Assembly: GCF_958979055.1 (NCBI RefSeq)
Contig: NC_084898.1
Span: 22,719,102 to 22,783,101 of the forward strand
Reading direction: 5' to 3'
Origin: Alnus glutinosa
Taxonomy: Eukaryota; Streptophyta; Magnoliopsida; Fagales; Betulaceae
DNA length: 64,000 nt
Shown here one piece after another: positions 48,262-58,390 of the stretch. The notes below the pieces were generated by a model. It was not told the DNA's origin. It ran no database searches and saw only the letters and a program-made list of their open reading frames with translations. How positions within the stretch are numbered: position 1 is the first letter of the stretch; every line of letters begins with the position of its first letter. Position numbers and translations under genes: made by a program.

Positions 48262-49206
48262 TTACATACTAAAATATGTAATATATATCAAAAGGGTTTT
48301 ATCTTAATTATGACGGTTTTGAATAGAATAATATTATATAAAGAAAAAAGTGGTGGTGGATGTATTAATATAACATTTATTAGAAAGTTGTTATATAAAA
48401 TGAGCTGGTAGCTAGTTCATAAAATTATGGGATTTGAGTAGCAAATTTTAATATAAATTGCTGGATATAATTTCAATAAAATACGATTGTTTTGAGTGCA
48501 TGACAAAATAAAAGAAAGTGGGGTTTTGTTTTTCAACAAACCCCTTATTTTATGAATAAAGAATAATATCTTAGCCTTATAAGGGTTTATAATATCTTAG
48601 CCTTATAAAGAAATTAGTGTAGTCGAATCCATATATTAGGGTTTAAATACACAGATAAATTTGTGAGCACAAAAATTCTTCATTTCTTTTTTCTTTTTTC
48701 TAAGCCCAAAAAAGTGAAATGCCCCTAACTAGTGTATATAATAAATGAGTAATATTATATGCTACGTATCATCATTTTATTTTTAAAGTTGATGTAACTT
48801 TTAAAATTACCATTGAATTATGATCCAATTAAAATGTGTGACAAGGTTAATTTACACACTTTGAGATATTGACATGCTGTTTTTCTTTGAAATCGAAGAA
48901 GGCCGAGGATCGATAGCCTATATATAGTGCATATTATCCAAAGGGAACACGCTTTTTCGACCGTGCACGGTGGTATGATCGCCAGGCCCTCTCCTCGTTT
49001 CACCAATTTTGAAAGATAAAAAAAATGGTACATTGCATTACTCATAATAAATGCCTTTAAGGAGTTTAAAAGACTTTAAAAATCATGTTCAAAGACACGG
49101 GGCTTTAGCATTGAAGCAGTAAGAAATGAAAATCTTGTAGTGGGGATTTGTGAGCTAGGATTGAGCCCTCGCTAAGAAACAAAAATCATGGTCAAAGACT
49201 GCAATG

Positions 49207-49610
49207 TGATATAAAATGAGAAAATAATAAATTAGTCCATTGATTTTAATTAGATTGTTAGTTTTATTTGAATTTAATAATGGCCTTGGCCCAGAATCAG
49301 TCATTGTAGTTTAATTTATATGTAATTCAATAATGAGCTTAGCCCTTAGTCGCATTAGGGTTAGAGTTAGGGTTTAATTTTTGAGTCTATTCAAACATAA
49401 TGTTCTATTGTAATAGACAGTTTATGATGAATTAAGAAAACAGTTTTGTTCCTATGAGGTGTGACTCCTCTCTTTTTTTTTTTTTGTGGTGAGACGCTGC
49501 TAAGGCCAATGAAAGGCAGGTTTGTGCTATCATCTTCGTTAATTTAGTGAGACTCTAAATTAACGTAGATTTATTTTTATTTTATGGTTTTTTGTTTTTC
49601 CTCCTGCATC
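49207..49610. mobile_element. LTR-like insertion (404 bp), unit C
   Basis: Starts TGATATAAAATG and ends CTGCATCA (TG...CA, short TGAT/ATCA inversion). Flanks CAATG (49202-49206) and CGATG (49611-49615) differ at one position. The intact site in unit A is CTGCAATGTTTTGCC. Sequence is unrelated to the 335-bp LTR of unit B, which entered one base away. Because it lies at the unit boundary, a rearrangement origin cannot be excluded. Confidence 0.5.
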
Positions 49611-50068
49611 ACGATGTTTTGCCACTTGGTGTAATGCCGAGAACCATCGCATTCACATCATTGTACGTAATCATTAGTAGAACCAATGCATGTTCTGTGA
49701 TCACAAGGCTCTGTGGACAGTCGCATAGAAGATTCTTTTACATCTTTCTTCACAAGATCGATACCACGACTGAAAGCATTTCACACTGCGTAGGTTTCAG
49801 GTTTGAACTCTTCTGTCAGTGACATATAGTTTAATGATGTACCACAGGCCGGTCCTCCATTTTACGTTTGTGGATCCTACGTACCATATATATAGGCCAT
49901 CAATTCTTTCTTTTCTTTTCTTTTTTTCTTGTTTCTATTAGCACCTAATTAATCAAATGCCCACATTGCAGGGTCGTAAAAATATATTGACTTTGATTAT
50001 CACATCTTTCCAATTTCAAGCTGCAATTATGGATGATTGAATGGCTTCAGAAACTACTCCAGGAACCC

Positions 50069-50107
<39 letters not shown>

Positions 50108-50108
<1 letters not shown>

Positions 50109-50790
50109 GGTAACTCTTTACAATCTGCCCCAAAAAAAGCAGAGACTAGATTTTGAAACATACTTCAAAACCTCAACTCTCAGCAACATTGTAGAACAAA
50201 ACAACCTATACCAAAATTTGGAGATTAATCCCCCAATTTTAGCAAATGTGTATATTACCCTTAGTTTTCCTAAATTTGCCTTTACCCATAGTACGGACTC
50301 TAATCACCATCTTTATGTTCGATCTGTAGAAGCTGGTCCTCAGAAAGTGGATGATTTGCATGTTTAATAGCATTCATGTTCCGCTATATGAAAAACAGCA
50401 TATCCAATAAAAGCTCTAAAAACTTTCTTCCCCCAGTTCTTCAGCTCTTCATTCACCCTTCATTCACCACATCTTTCCAACTGAATGGGGGAGCAGCAAC
50501 ATCAGACAAGGTCATGAAATTTTTTTCAAATACGGCCACTATAGCTGCAAGCAAAAAATAAGTGGTCTCTATCTTCAATAAATTAAAGGGCCTGCAAAAC
50601 ACACACTTCATATCCGATCCCCCTGATAACCTCACTTCAACAACTTATCACTGGTTTTTAATAACATATTTTTCGATCATTTCCAACCCAAGAACCACCC
50701 CATGTGTTGGAATTGTAAGAGGGAACCAAATTAAAGACCACAAATCCACACATTCATGTTTTTCTCGCAAAGCACCCAAGTATCAATATA
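50108..50790 (-). pseudogene. LINE ORF2 3' relic, unit C
   Basis: Third copy of the zf-RVT/C-terminal LINE relic. The minus strand includes GGSDMKCVFCRPF, then MTLSDVAAPPFSWKDVVNEG. Stops and frame changes are present. It is uninterrupted at the place where unit A holds an hAT MITE. Confidence 0.6.
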
Positions 50791-51904
50791 TATACTAGAA
50801 TAAGATCAAGTGCTATCATCAGTGAGTTTAATTACATCTTTTATTTTTCCTTTTGTGTGCATGTTGTTATCGTCTATATATATATATATATATATACGTT
50901 GCAAAATGCAAGGGGACAATATATCGCATTGGTTGACATTGAATTTTTAATCCAACTGGATCGTGAAACAAAATAAGATGGTAAACTAATTAGCCAGCTG
51001 TACGTACCTTCTGGAACCTCTAGTGATGGCAGTTTGCCTTCCATTTATTCTTTGGTTAATAATTAGCTTCATCATTAAACCCATACAATATAATAATTAG
51101 AAGAAAAAAAAAACCATACAATATAATAATTAATACAAAACGCATTAACCATATATATGTGTAATATGGCTATTATCTTCCAATTAATAAGCATGCGAAA
51201 GTGGTGATTGCTAAGGGATTAGTGGGTACGTAATCATTATGCACTACATACATTAATCATAAGATCTTATCTCACCACGTACTACAAGAAAAGAATATAC
51301 ATAAATATAAAATAATAATAAATAAAAAAGAAAGTAAAGAAAGGTTATAGTTGAATTCATTAAATTCAAACAACTGTGAATTTCGACTTAGCTAGCTTAT
51401 GGTGACAGACAGATGTATCGAGTTAGATTAGCATTAAACAACAAAAAAATCGTAAAATGCTATTTGTCAAAAATTTAGCAACTTTAAAACCATTTTATAT
51501 ATTAAATTTTGGTTCTTTTTTAAACTACTTTTTATTAATCATTGTTAGTGAAATTTTTGCAAAGTTTTATATTGAATGTATATGCACTCAATTAAATATA
51601 AAACTGTTGGAAAGTTTTGGCCTATGTAACAATTTTAATTATCCTAAAACCATTTAATTAAAATGCTAAATTTTGATTATTTGGGAGGTAATTTTTTTTT
51701 TTTCAATGATTGTTTAAAAATTTGACACACATCATAATTTTAAGCTTTCACTTGTCAAATTTTTCAGCAATTTCAGCTAGTGATTCCGCGATTATACATA
51801 ATTAAATATTAATGATAGTTTAATAATTTGACACACATCATAACTTTAAATTGACGACACTCGTTGCAATTCTAAGATATACTCTAGAAGGTTTTTGCTT
51901 TGAT

Positions 51905-52229
51905 ATATAGTTTAATTATGATCACCATGAAAAGTCATGTATGAATCGAATCACAATTAGCCATATATACGTACAGTACTTTGTATGATCAATATATATA
52001 TACGGGTGGCTCGAAAACTGACACTTGCTATTGACATCGTGAACATGTAGAATTACTCTATAGTTTATGATCACTATGAAAAGTCATGTATGAATCACAA
52101 TTAGCCATATATATACGTACAGATTAGCCATATATATACGTACGTACAGTACTTTAATTTGTATGATCATCAATATATATATATACGGGTGGCTCGAAAA
52201 CTGACACTTGCTATTGACATCGTGAACAT
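51905..52229 (+). repeat. Tandem duplication upstream of GRP C
   Basis: A block from TATAGTTTA...GATCACCATG to GACATCGTGAACAT occurs twice (about 51905-52046 and 52059-52229). Each copy contains GGGTGGCTCGAAAACTGACA and CATATATACGTACAG. Units A and B have it once. It lies about 400-730 bp upstream of the GRP C start. Confidence 0.8.
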
Positions 52230-52424
52230 CAACGATTTGTTAAGATTAACTATGTTATAGCCAGGTAGCCATTGTCGTTTGCTCAAGCCACAAAAATAAA
52301 GAAGCAAAAAAGTGAAAAAGTACTAAACTGGCCAATGCATGGTGTGAAAAGGATATAGTGAGGCGGAAATCCATCAAACACGATCAATAGGATTAGGAGA
52401 ATTAGGTGTCTAAAAACTCAGCCT

Positions 52425-52631
52425 AATTCACAAAGTGGCTATGTTTTGCGTAAATATTGTGGGTGACAGCAAAATCACACTAGTGGAACTACCTTTTCTC
52501 TGTGTCTCGCGCGACCACACTCTTTACAGTAGACGCGCTTTTGGACCAGGCCTCTTCCCGTTCCTATATATACCCACCCTCGATCCCTACCATTCTAAAC
52601 CATCGCTGTGGGACTCCAACAATATTGTCCC
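52425..52631 (+). promoter_or_regulatory. Promoter and 5' leader of GRP gene C
   Basis: TATA box CTATATATA at 52564-52572 and the conserved box CAGTAGACGCGCTTTTGG from 52527. Near-identical to A and B apart from a short GCGCGA change just upstream. Confidence 0.75.
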
Positions 52632-53300
52632 ATGGCTAATCACAAAGTCCTTAGTGTTGTTTTCTTTGTGTCATTGGGTTTAGTTGCTTGTTCTGCGACT
52701 AGAGCCCTCCTTGGCTATGGCGCTGTAGGAGAACATGGTGTTTCTGGCTACGCTAGCGGTGCTGGTAGTGGAGCAGGTGGTGGTGCAGGATATGGGGCTG
52801 CAGGTGGAATTGGTGGTGGTGGCGGAGGTGGTAGCGGAGGTGGAGGTGGAGGCGGAGCTGCTTATGGTGCTGGTGGTGCTGGATATGGAAGTGGCAGTGG
52901 GGAAGGAGGTGGCGCTGGATATGGTACTGGTGGAGCACACAGTGGTGGAGGCGGTGGAGGAAGCGGTGGAGGTGGCGGTGGCGGTGCTGGTGCAGGAGGT
53001 GCTGGTTATGGGAGCGGAGAAGGAGGTGGTGCTGGTAGCGGCTATGGTGCAGGTGCTGCTGGAGGAGGTGGTGGTGGGAGCGGTGGTGGCGGTGGATCAG
53101 GTTATGGTGCTGGAGGAGCACATGGAGGTGGGTATGGTAGTGGAGAAGGAGCCGGTGGAGGTTATGGTGGTGGAGCTGCTGGTGGCGGTGGCGGCTCTGG
53201 TGGAGGCGGAGGTGGTGGTGCTGGGGGTGCAAATGGGGGTGGATATGGAGGAGGTAGTGGGAGTGGAGAGGGTGGTGGACATGGTGGCTACGCCCCTTAA
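52632..53300 (+). CDS. GRP1.8-like glycine-rich cell-wall protein C
   Basis: 222-aa secreted class I glycine-rich protein. The signal peptide is identical to B (MANHKVLSVVFF...CSA). The mature part differs from B by small length changes in Gly runs and a few substitutions (VSGYASGAG in place of VAGYAGGAG). It ends GGGHGGYAP. Frame, signal peptide and promoter are intact, so all three tandem copies look expressible. Cell-wall location is inferred from the family. Confidence 0.9.
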   Translation: MANHKVLSVVFFVSLGLVACSATRALLGYGAVGEHGVSGYASGAGSGAGGGAGYGAAGGIGGGGGGGSGGGGGGGAAYGAGGAGYGSGSGEGGGAGYGTGGAHSGGGGGGSGGGGGGGAGAGGAGYGSGEGGGAGSGYGAGAAGGGGGGSGGGGGSGYGAGGAHGGGYGSGEGAGGGYGGGAAGGGGGSGGGGGGGAGGANGGGYGGGSGSGEGGGHGGYAP

Positions 53301-55994
53301 AACTTCCTTCTCACTATATCATTTTCTGAAAAGAATGCACATCTTCTTACCCTAATTAATATGAACAAAAAATAAGATGCGCAGGAAAAATTAAAAACAA
53401 AAAATTCAAAAATAAGATTAGTATTGATAAGAGGATGCTTATAATATCTAAGTATTGTATGCATGATTCATGAATGCCAGATAAATGTACTCAAAAAGTC
53501 GTATCTAATTATAATGAATTATATGCAGTACCTTCTTTTTTCTGTCTTTTGGTTATGCTTGGTGCTTTGATCAAGTTATCAAAATCTCAAAACATGATTA
53601 ATCTAAATAATTAGAAAATGACTGCGCACTCGTACCAAATCAAGTTAATTAATTACGTGCATGGTAATCATTACCATCCCTAATTGGGTAATGAAAATAA
53701 AAGAAAATAAAGATGGAATCTATTGAATATAGTATAGAAAAAAAGTAGTTAAAGTAAAAAATTATTGAATTTTATCTCCAACAGAATAGATAAATAATTC
53801 ATAATAGTCATTTTTTGTCTCCAGCTCAATATATAGACTGAATATAATTTTTCCTTCTAATGTGAATAGGAAGAACCTATTCACTATTTATACTACAAAT
53901 AGCTTTTTTATTATTTTCTTTATCTCCCTTTCCTTCTTTCACTCTCTCTCTCTCTCCCTCTTTCTTTTAATTCATACTATTTCCCATACCAAACAATATT
54001 TAAAAAAAATAGAGCGTAGAATAAAGAATCTGTTGGAGTGTGTATAGAAAAATGAGTAGATAAAATCGAGATTTGTACTTTTTAAGTAGTTATTTTGACT
54101 ATTTCCACTGAAAATGCTCTTACATATACTAAAATATATAATATATATGGAAAGGCTAGAGTACAGTTTTATCTTAATTATGACGGTTACGAATGCAATA
54201 ATATTGTATAAAGAAAAAAGTGGTGGTGGATGTATTATAACTTTTACTAGAAAGTTGTTGTATAAAATGAGGTGGTAGCTAGTTCATAAAATCATGGGAT
54301 TTGAGTAGTAATTTTTAATATAAATTGCTGGATGTAATTTCAATAAAATACGATTGTTTTGAGTGCACGACAAAATATATAAAAGAAAGTGGTGTTTTGT
54401 TTTTCAACAAATCACTTATTTTATGAATAAAGAATAATATCTTAGCCTTAGTGTAGTTGAATCCATATATTAGGGTTTAAATACAATATAGATATATTTG
54501 TGAGCACAAAAATTCTTCATTTTTTTTTTTTCTTTTTTTCGATCCAGAAGAAGCGAAACGCCTCATAATTAGTGTAATAAATGAGTACGTATTATCATTT
54601 AATTCTTAAAGTCATTATAACTTCTAAAATTACCATTAAATTATGATCCAATTAAAGTTGTTAATTTACACGCTTTGAGACATGTTTTTCTTCGAAATCC
54701 AAGAAGGCCAAGGATAGCCTATATATGGTGGATGTTACCCGAATTAAATGATACATTGCATTACTCGTAATAATTAAATGCCTTTAAGGGAGTTTAAAAA
54801 ACTTTAAAAATCATGTTAAAAAACAAGGGGCTTTAGCATTGAAGCAGCAAGAAATAAGAATCTTGTAGTGGGGATTTGTGAGCTGGATTGAGCCCTCGCT
54901 ATCAGAATAGCCCCCCCATATTGGTTGGCCACTTTTAGACGCTTTTCCAGTGCATGTAAGAGAGGATATTCATTGGGTTAGAAGCTAGCACTGTAAAGCC
55001 CTTTTGCCATGCATCACTATCATTGACTGCGACTACTCTATTCGTAATGGTAGAAGTCTTGAAGATTCTGCGTCATTCTTCTATTCATGACGCAACATAT
55101 ATGCAATACCTCATGATCACTGGAAATGTTAGGAGATTGCTGGAGAATGTTAAACAGCATATCTCTATTAAATAGCTAGCGTATCGTAAACAGATTTAGT
55201 GATAATTCTCTCCCAAAGCATATGTATCTCTCTGGCCGGAAAGTACAGTAGTTGGCTTGCTCCATCAAGGGGATGTCCATTACGATATTTTTAGCCGGTA
55301 GGCCTTTGTTTAATTGTTCTTGGTTCTCTGTTGGTTGTGGTTCAGAATTTCAAGAGCCGATCGATGAGCATTAACCACGTTAGTCTAGTGAGTTGAGAAT
55401 GAGATGATGATGTAGTATGTTGTATTACTCATATCAAAAGAAGTCAGTTTATTAAGAATATTCAGACGACCTCTCATAGCCAACCATAAATTAATGATGA
55501 CAATACGGAGAACCAAATAATTTTATACTAGCTAGGGCACTAGAGTCCGCCTCCCCTTGAAAATATACCAGACACTACTAATAGAACAGTTATATATTTT
55601 CCAGTACATGGTGATGACAATGATGTTTAAATTATGCAAAAGAGCTGTTGAAATAAATAATAAAGAGTCCATTTGGCCATTCGATTTAATTTGCGGGCTA
55701 AAAAATCGATTTAAACAAAATCATAGAAAGAATCCTATTTGAAAATTTGTTTAAAAAAAGTAACTACTTAAAGACGTATAAAAAAAATAAAAAAATTACA
55801 TTTTCAAATCATATGTAAAGATTGAAGTGTGTTTTTAAAAATAATGTTTGCACTAATAATGTTTTGAAACTGCTAAATCAAACCGATACACAATTAAGAA
55901 AAAAAAGAAAAAAAAAAAAAAAAAAAAAAAGGGAAATTAGATTGTACGTTGTGTGAACAAGGTGGTATAAAGTCAGCTGCACTGTTTGCACCCA
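53301..55994. other. GRP C 3' region, MITE and spacer
   Basis: Shared 3' region, one Tourist-like MITE (about 53770-54120), the end of unit C near 55022, then unique AT-rich spacer with an A tract at 55899-55930. No gene seen. Confidence 0.5.
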
Positions 55995-56230
55995 TTGGCA
56001 AGTAACGTGATAGGTGGAGGACAGCATAATCGATCGCACCATTAATAGAGTGAAGCTACTTGATCGAATTAGTGTGTCTACTGTCTGTCTAATCCGATAT
56101 TGGACCACATTGTGTAGACACTGTCCACGTGCATGCACCTTCTCTCTTGCATGTGCTTCCATTGATCATTCTCGATCGATCTGTGCAGTAAACGCAGCTT
56201 TGGAACCTCCATGATGGAAGTAATTCAGAC
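55995..56230 (+). promoter_or_regulatory. Gene-less copy of a GRP promoter
   Basis: GGAGGACAGCATAA, then GGACCACATTGTG, GCACCTTCTCTCTTGC, ATGTGCTTC and CAGTAAACGCAGCTTTGGAAC (56186-56206) follow the order seen upstream of the 57-kb GRP gene (GGAGGACAGCATAA at about 56951, GGGCCACATCATG, CCATCTTCTCTTAGC, ATGTGCTTC, CAGTAGATGCACCTTGGAAC). No TATA box or GRP reading frame follows. It is a relic of a lost gene or a partial duplication. Confidence 0.55.
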
Positions 56231-56526
56231 CACGCTTCTAGTAGGAAATTTTCACGACATAGTCTAAGAATAGAGGATGGATTATATATATATATATATA
56301 TAGCCATTTTTAAATCTGGTCTCCAAAGTGAAAAATTTGCTCTTAAAAACTTATATGCATCACATGTGGGTCTATTGTTGTCACAGAAGATGGTCTTAAG
56401 TAACAGATGGATAACATTGAAAATTTATAAAACTTGATTGGGGTAAATATTATATTGCAAATTTTTTAAACTTTCAAGGCAAGATTAAAAAATAAATGAA
56501 ACGTTAGAGGGGTAAAGGGCATTTTT

Positions 56527-56530
<4 letters not shown>

Positions 56531-56624
<94 letters not shown>
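56531..56624. repeat. (TA)n microsatellite, about 94 bp
   Basis: Uninterrupted TA repeat between the gene-less promoter and the 57-kb GRP gene. A shorter TA tract lies at 56283-56301. Confidence 0.95.
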
Positions 56625-56625
<1 letters not shown>

Positions 56626-56944
56626 CAAAACTATATATACATGCAGCATATATTTTTATTTGAAAAAAATTAAAGTAAGATGACATTGAATATATATAAA
56701 ATTATATATCTTGAGCTACTTATACTGGGGAAAAAAATACTGTAAATCGTTAGAGAAAAATATATTCTAGCTAGGTACCACAAACATTCTCCAGAAAGAT
56801 GATACCTAACGAGTACGTACTGTGGAAGCTAGGAGTATTATTGAGTCAGCTGTCGTAGCTAGGCACCTATTGAGAGGTGAAGGATAAGGAAAAGTTAAGT
56901 TTTTTCAAACTCAGGCACTAAAAATGGCTTTCAAAGTTTAGTTA

Positions 56945-57107
56945 GATATGGAGGACAGCATAAACACACTAGCTAGTGAAAGTGTAACGAGCCCTGAGTG
57001 AATTTGTTCTTTTTGTGTGTATGTTGGGCCACATCATGATATCGTGTGGAAGGCCATCTTCTCTTAGCATGTGCTTCAACTACTCCCTGTCAGTAGATGC
57101 ACCTTGG

Positions 57108-57150
<43 letters not shown>

Positions 57151-57217
57151 ATCTATTGCTATATATAGCAACTCTCCCTAGCATTTGAAACTACACGTGG
57201 CATTTTAAGATATTCTC
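56945..57217 (+). promoter_or_regulatory. Promoter of the 57-kb GRP gene with a C39 tract
   Basis: The conserved box CAGTAGATGCACCTTGGAAC starts at 57091. It is followed by 39 consecutive C (57110-57148) and then the TATA box CTATATATA at 57159-57167. A CACGTG core lies at 57194-57199 in the leader. In genes A-C the box and TATA are about 37-42 bp apart; here the C tract stretches this to about 68 bp. Confidence 0.75.
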
Positions 57218-58390
57218 ATGGCTAATAACAAAATTCTTAGTGTTTTTCTCTTTGTGTTACTAGGTTTAGGCATTTGTTCTGCAACTAGAGCCCTCCTCAC
57301 TCTTGAAGGAGCTGGCCATAGTCCCGGAACTGGCGTCGGGTATGGTGGTAATGTTGGTGGAGGAGGGACAGGTGGTGGTTCTGGATATGGAGCTGTAGGG
57401 GAACATGGTGTTGTTGGCTATGGAAGTGGTGGTGGGAGCGGAGAAGGTGGCGGAGCGGGCTATGGAGCTGCTGGTGGACATGGTGGAGGATATGGAAGCG
57501 GTGGTGGTGGTGGTGGAGCTAGTTATGGTGCAGGAGGAGCTGGATACGGATCTGGCAGTGGTGAAGGAGGTGGTGCCGGATATGGAGCTGGTGGAGAACA
57601 TGGGGCAGGATATGGTGGTGGTGGAGGAAAAGGCAGTGGTGGTGGAGCTAGTTATGGTGCAGGAGGAGCTGGATACGGATCTGGCAGTGGTGAAGGAGGT
57701 GGTGCCGGATATGGAGCTGGTGGAGAACATGGGGCAGGATATGGTGGTGGTGGAGGAAAAGGCAGTGGTGCTGGATATGGTGCAGGAGGAGAGCATGGTA
57801 CTGGTTATGGAAGTGGTGAAGGAGGTGGTGAAGGATATGGAGCTGGATATGGTGCTGGTGGAGGAGGAGGAAAAGGCGGTGGTGGTGGATATGGTGCAGG
57901 AGGAGAGCATGGTGCTGGTTATGGAGGTGGTGAAGGAGGAGGTCACGGTGGCGGCTATGGTGCTGGCTATGGAGGGGGAGGTGGTGGTGGGAGTGGTGGT
58001 GGTGGTGGAACAGGATACGGTGCTGGTGGAGCACATGGAAGTGGATATGGAAGTGGTGGGGGAGATGGCGGAGGTATCGGTAGTGGAGGCTATGGTGGTG
58101 GAGGTGGTGAAGGAGGAGGTCACGGTGGCGGCTATGGTGCTGGCTATGGAGGGGGAGGTGGTGGTGGGAGCGGTGGTGGTGGTGGAACAGGATACGGTGC
58201 TGGTGGAGCACATGGAAGTGGATATGGAAGTGGTGGGGGAGCTGGCGGAGGTATCGGTAGTGGAGGCTATGGTGGTGGAGGTGGCTCTGGTGGTGGTGGC
58301 GGTTATGGTGTTGGAGGTGAACATGGGGCAGGATATGGAAGTGGTGGTGGTAGTGGTGAAGGTGGTGGCCATGGTGGCTATTCCCCTTGA
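57218..58390 (+). CDS. GRP1.8-like glycine-rich cell-wall protein, long form
   Basis: 390-aa secreted class I glycine-rich protein and the closest of the four to bean GRP1.8. Signal peptide MANNKILSVFLFVLLGLGICSA, then TRALLTLEGAGHSPGTGVGYGG, which retains the 'ALLTL' start of GRP1.8-type mature proteins that A-C lack. Repeats of GYGAGGEHGAGYGGG, with Tyr and His-Glu spacing, fill the rest, ending GGGHGGYSP. Two internal duplications enlarged it: 129 bp (43 codons; 57512-57640 and 57641-57769, apparently identical) and 177 bp (59 codons; units starting about 57932 and 58109). Family role: structural cell-wall protein in vascular tissue. No intron and no frame damage. Confidence 0.92.
   Translation: MANNKILSVFLFVLLGLGICSATRALLTLEGAGHSPGTGVGYGGNVGGGGTGGGSGYGAVGEHGVVGYGSGGGSGEGGGAGYGAAGGHGGGYGSGGGGGGASYGAGGAGYGSGSGEGGGAGYGAGGEHGAGYGGGGGKGSGGGASYGAGGAGYGSGSGEGGGAGYGAGGEHGAGYGGGGGKGSGAGYGAGGEHGTGYGSGEGGGEGYGAGYGAGGGGGKGGGGGYGAGGEHGAGYGGGEGGGHGGGYGAGYGGGGGGGSGGGGGTGYGAGGAHGSGYGSGGGDGGGIGSGGYGGGGGEGGGHGGGYGAGYGGGGGGGSGGGGGTGYGAGGAHGSGYGSGGGAGGGIGSGGYGGGGGSGGGGGYGVGGEHGAGYGSGGGSGEGGGHGGYSP

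Larger units (their letters stand above)
43199..49190 (+). repeat. Segmental repeat unit B
   Basis: Starts TATTATTTTCTCTTTCGTG, like unit A at 37519. It contains a solo LTR not present in A, a LINE relic, GRP gene B and two MITEs in tandem. Its end is truncated relative to A: after GAGCCCTCGCTA it changes to sequence leading into AAAGACTGCAATG of unit C. Compared with A and C it lacks about 260 bp around the position of 39420-39680 and has an oligo-T-led insert (45195-45290) there. Confidence 0.88.
47102..49206. other. GRP B 3' region and end of unit B
   Basis: 3' UTR-like sequence, two tandem Tourist-like MITEs (listed separately), then spacer shared with A and C. It ends at the junction with unit C. 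No gene. Confidence 0.55.
49190..55022 (+). repeat. Segmental repeat unit C
   Basis: Begins near AAAGACTGCAATG (49194-49206), equivalent to AGAGACTGCAATG in units A and B, and ends near CCATGCATCACTATC. It holds an LTR-like insert, a LINE relic, GRP gene C and a MITE. Its left edge is shorter than in A and B, so the B/C junction formed at a different point from the A/B junction. Confidence 0.85.

Noticed and set aside
57110..57148. Assembly gap filler as explanation of the C39 tract
   Set aside because: Cannot be excluded, but the flanks are continuous with the paralogous promoter on both sides, so it is reported as a real but length-uncertain tract.
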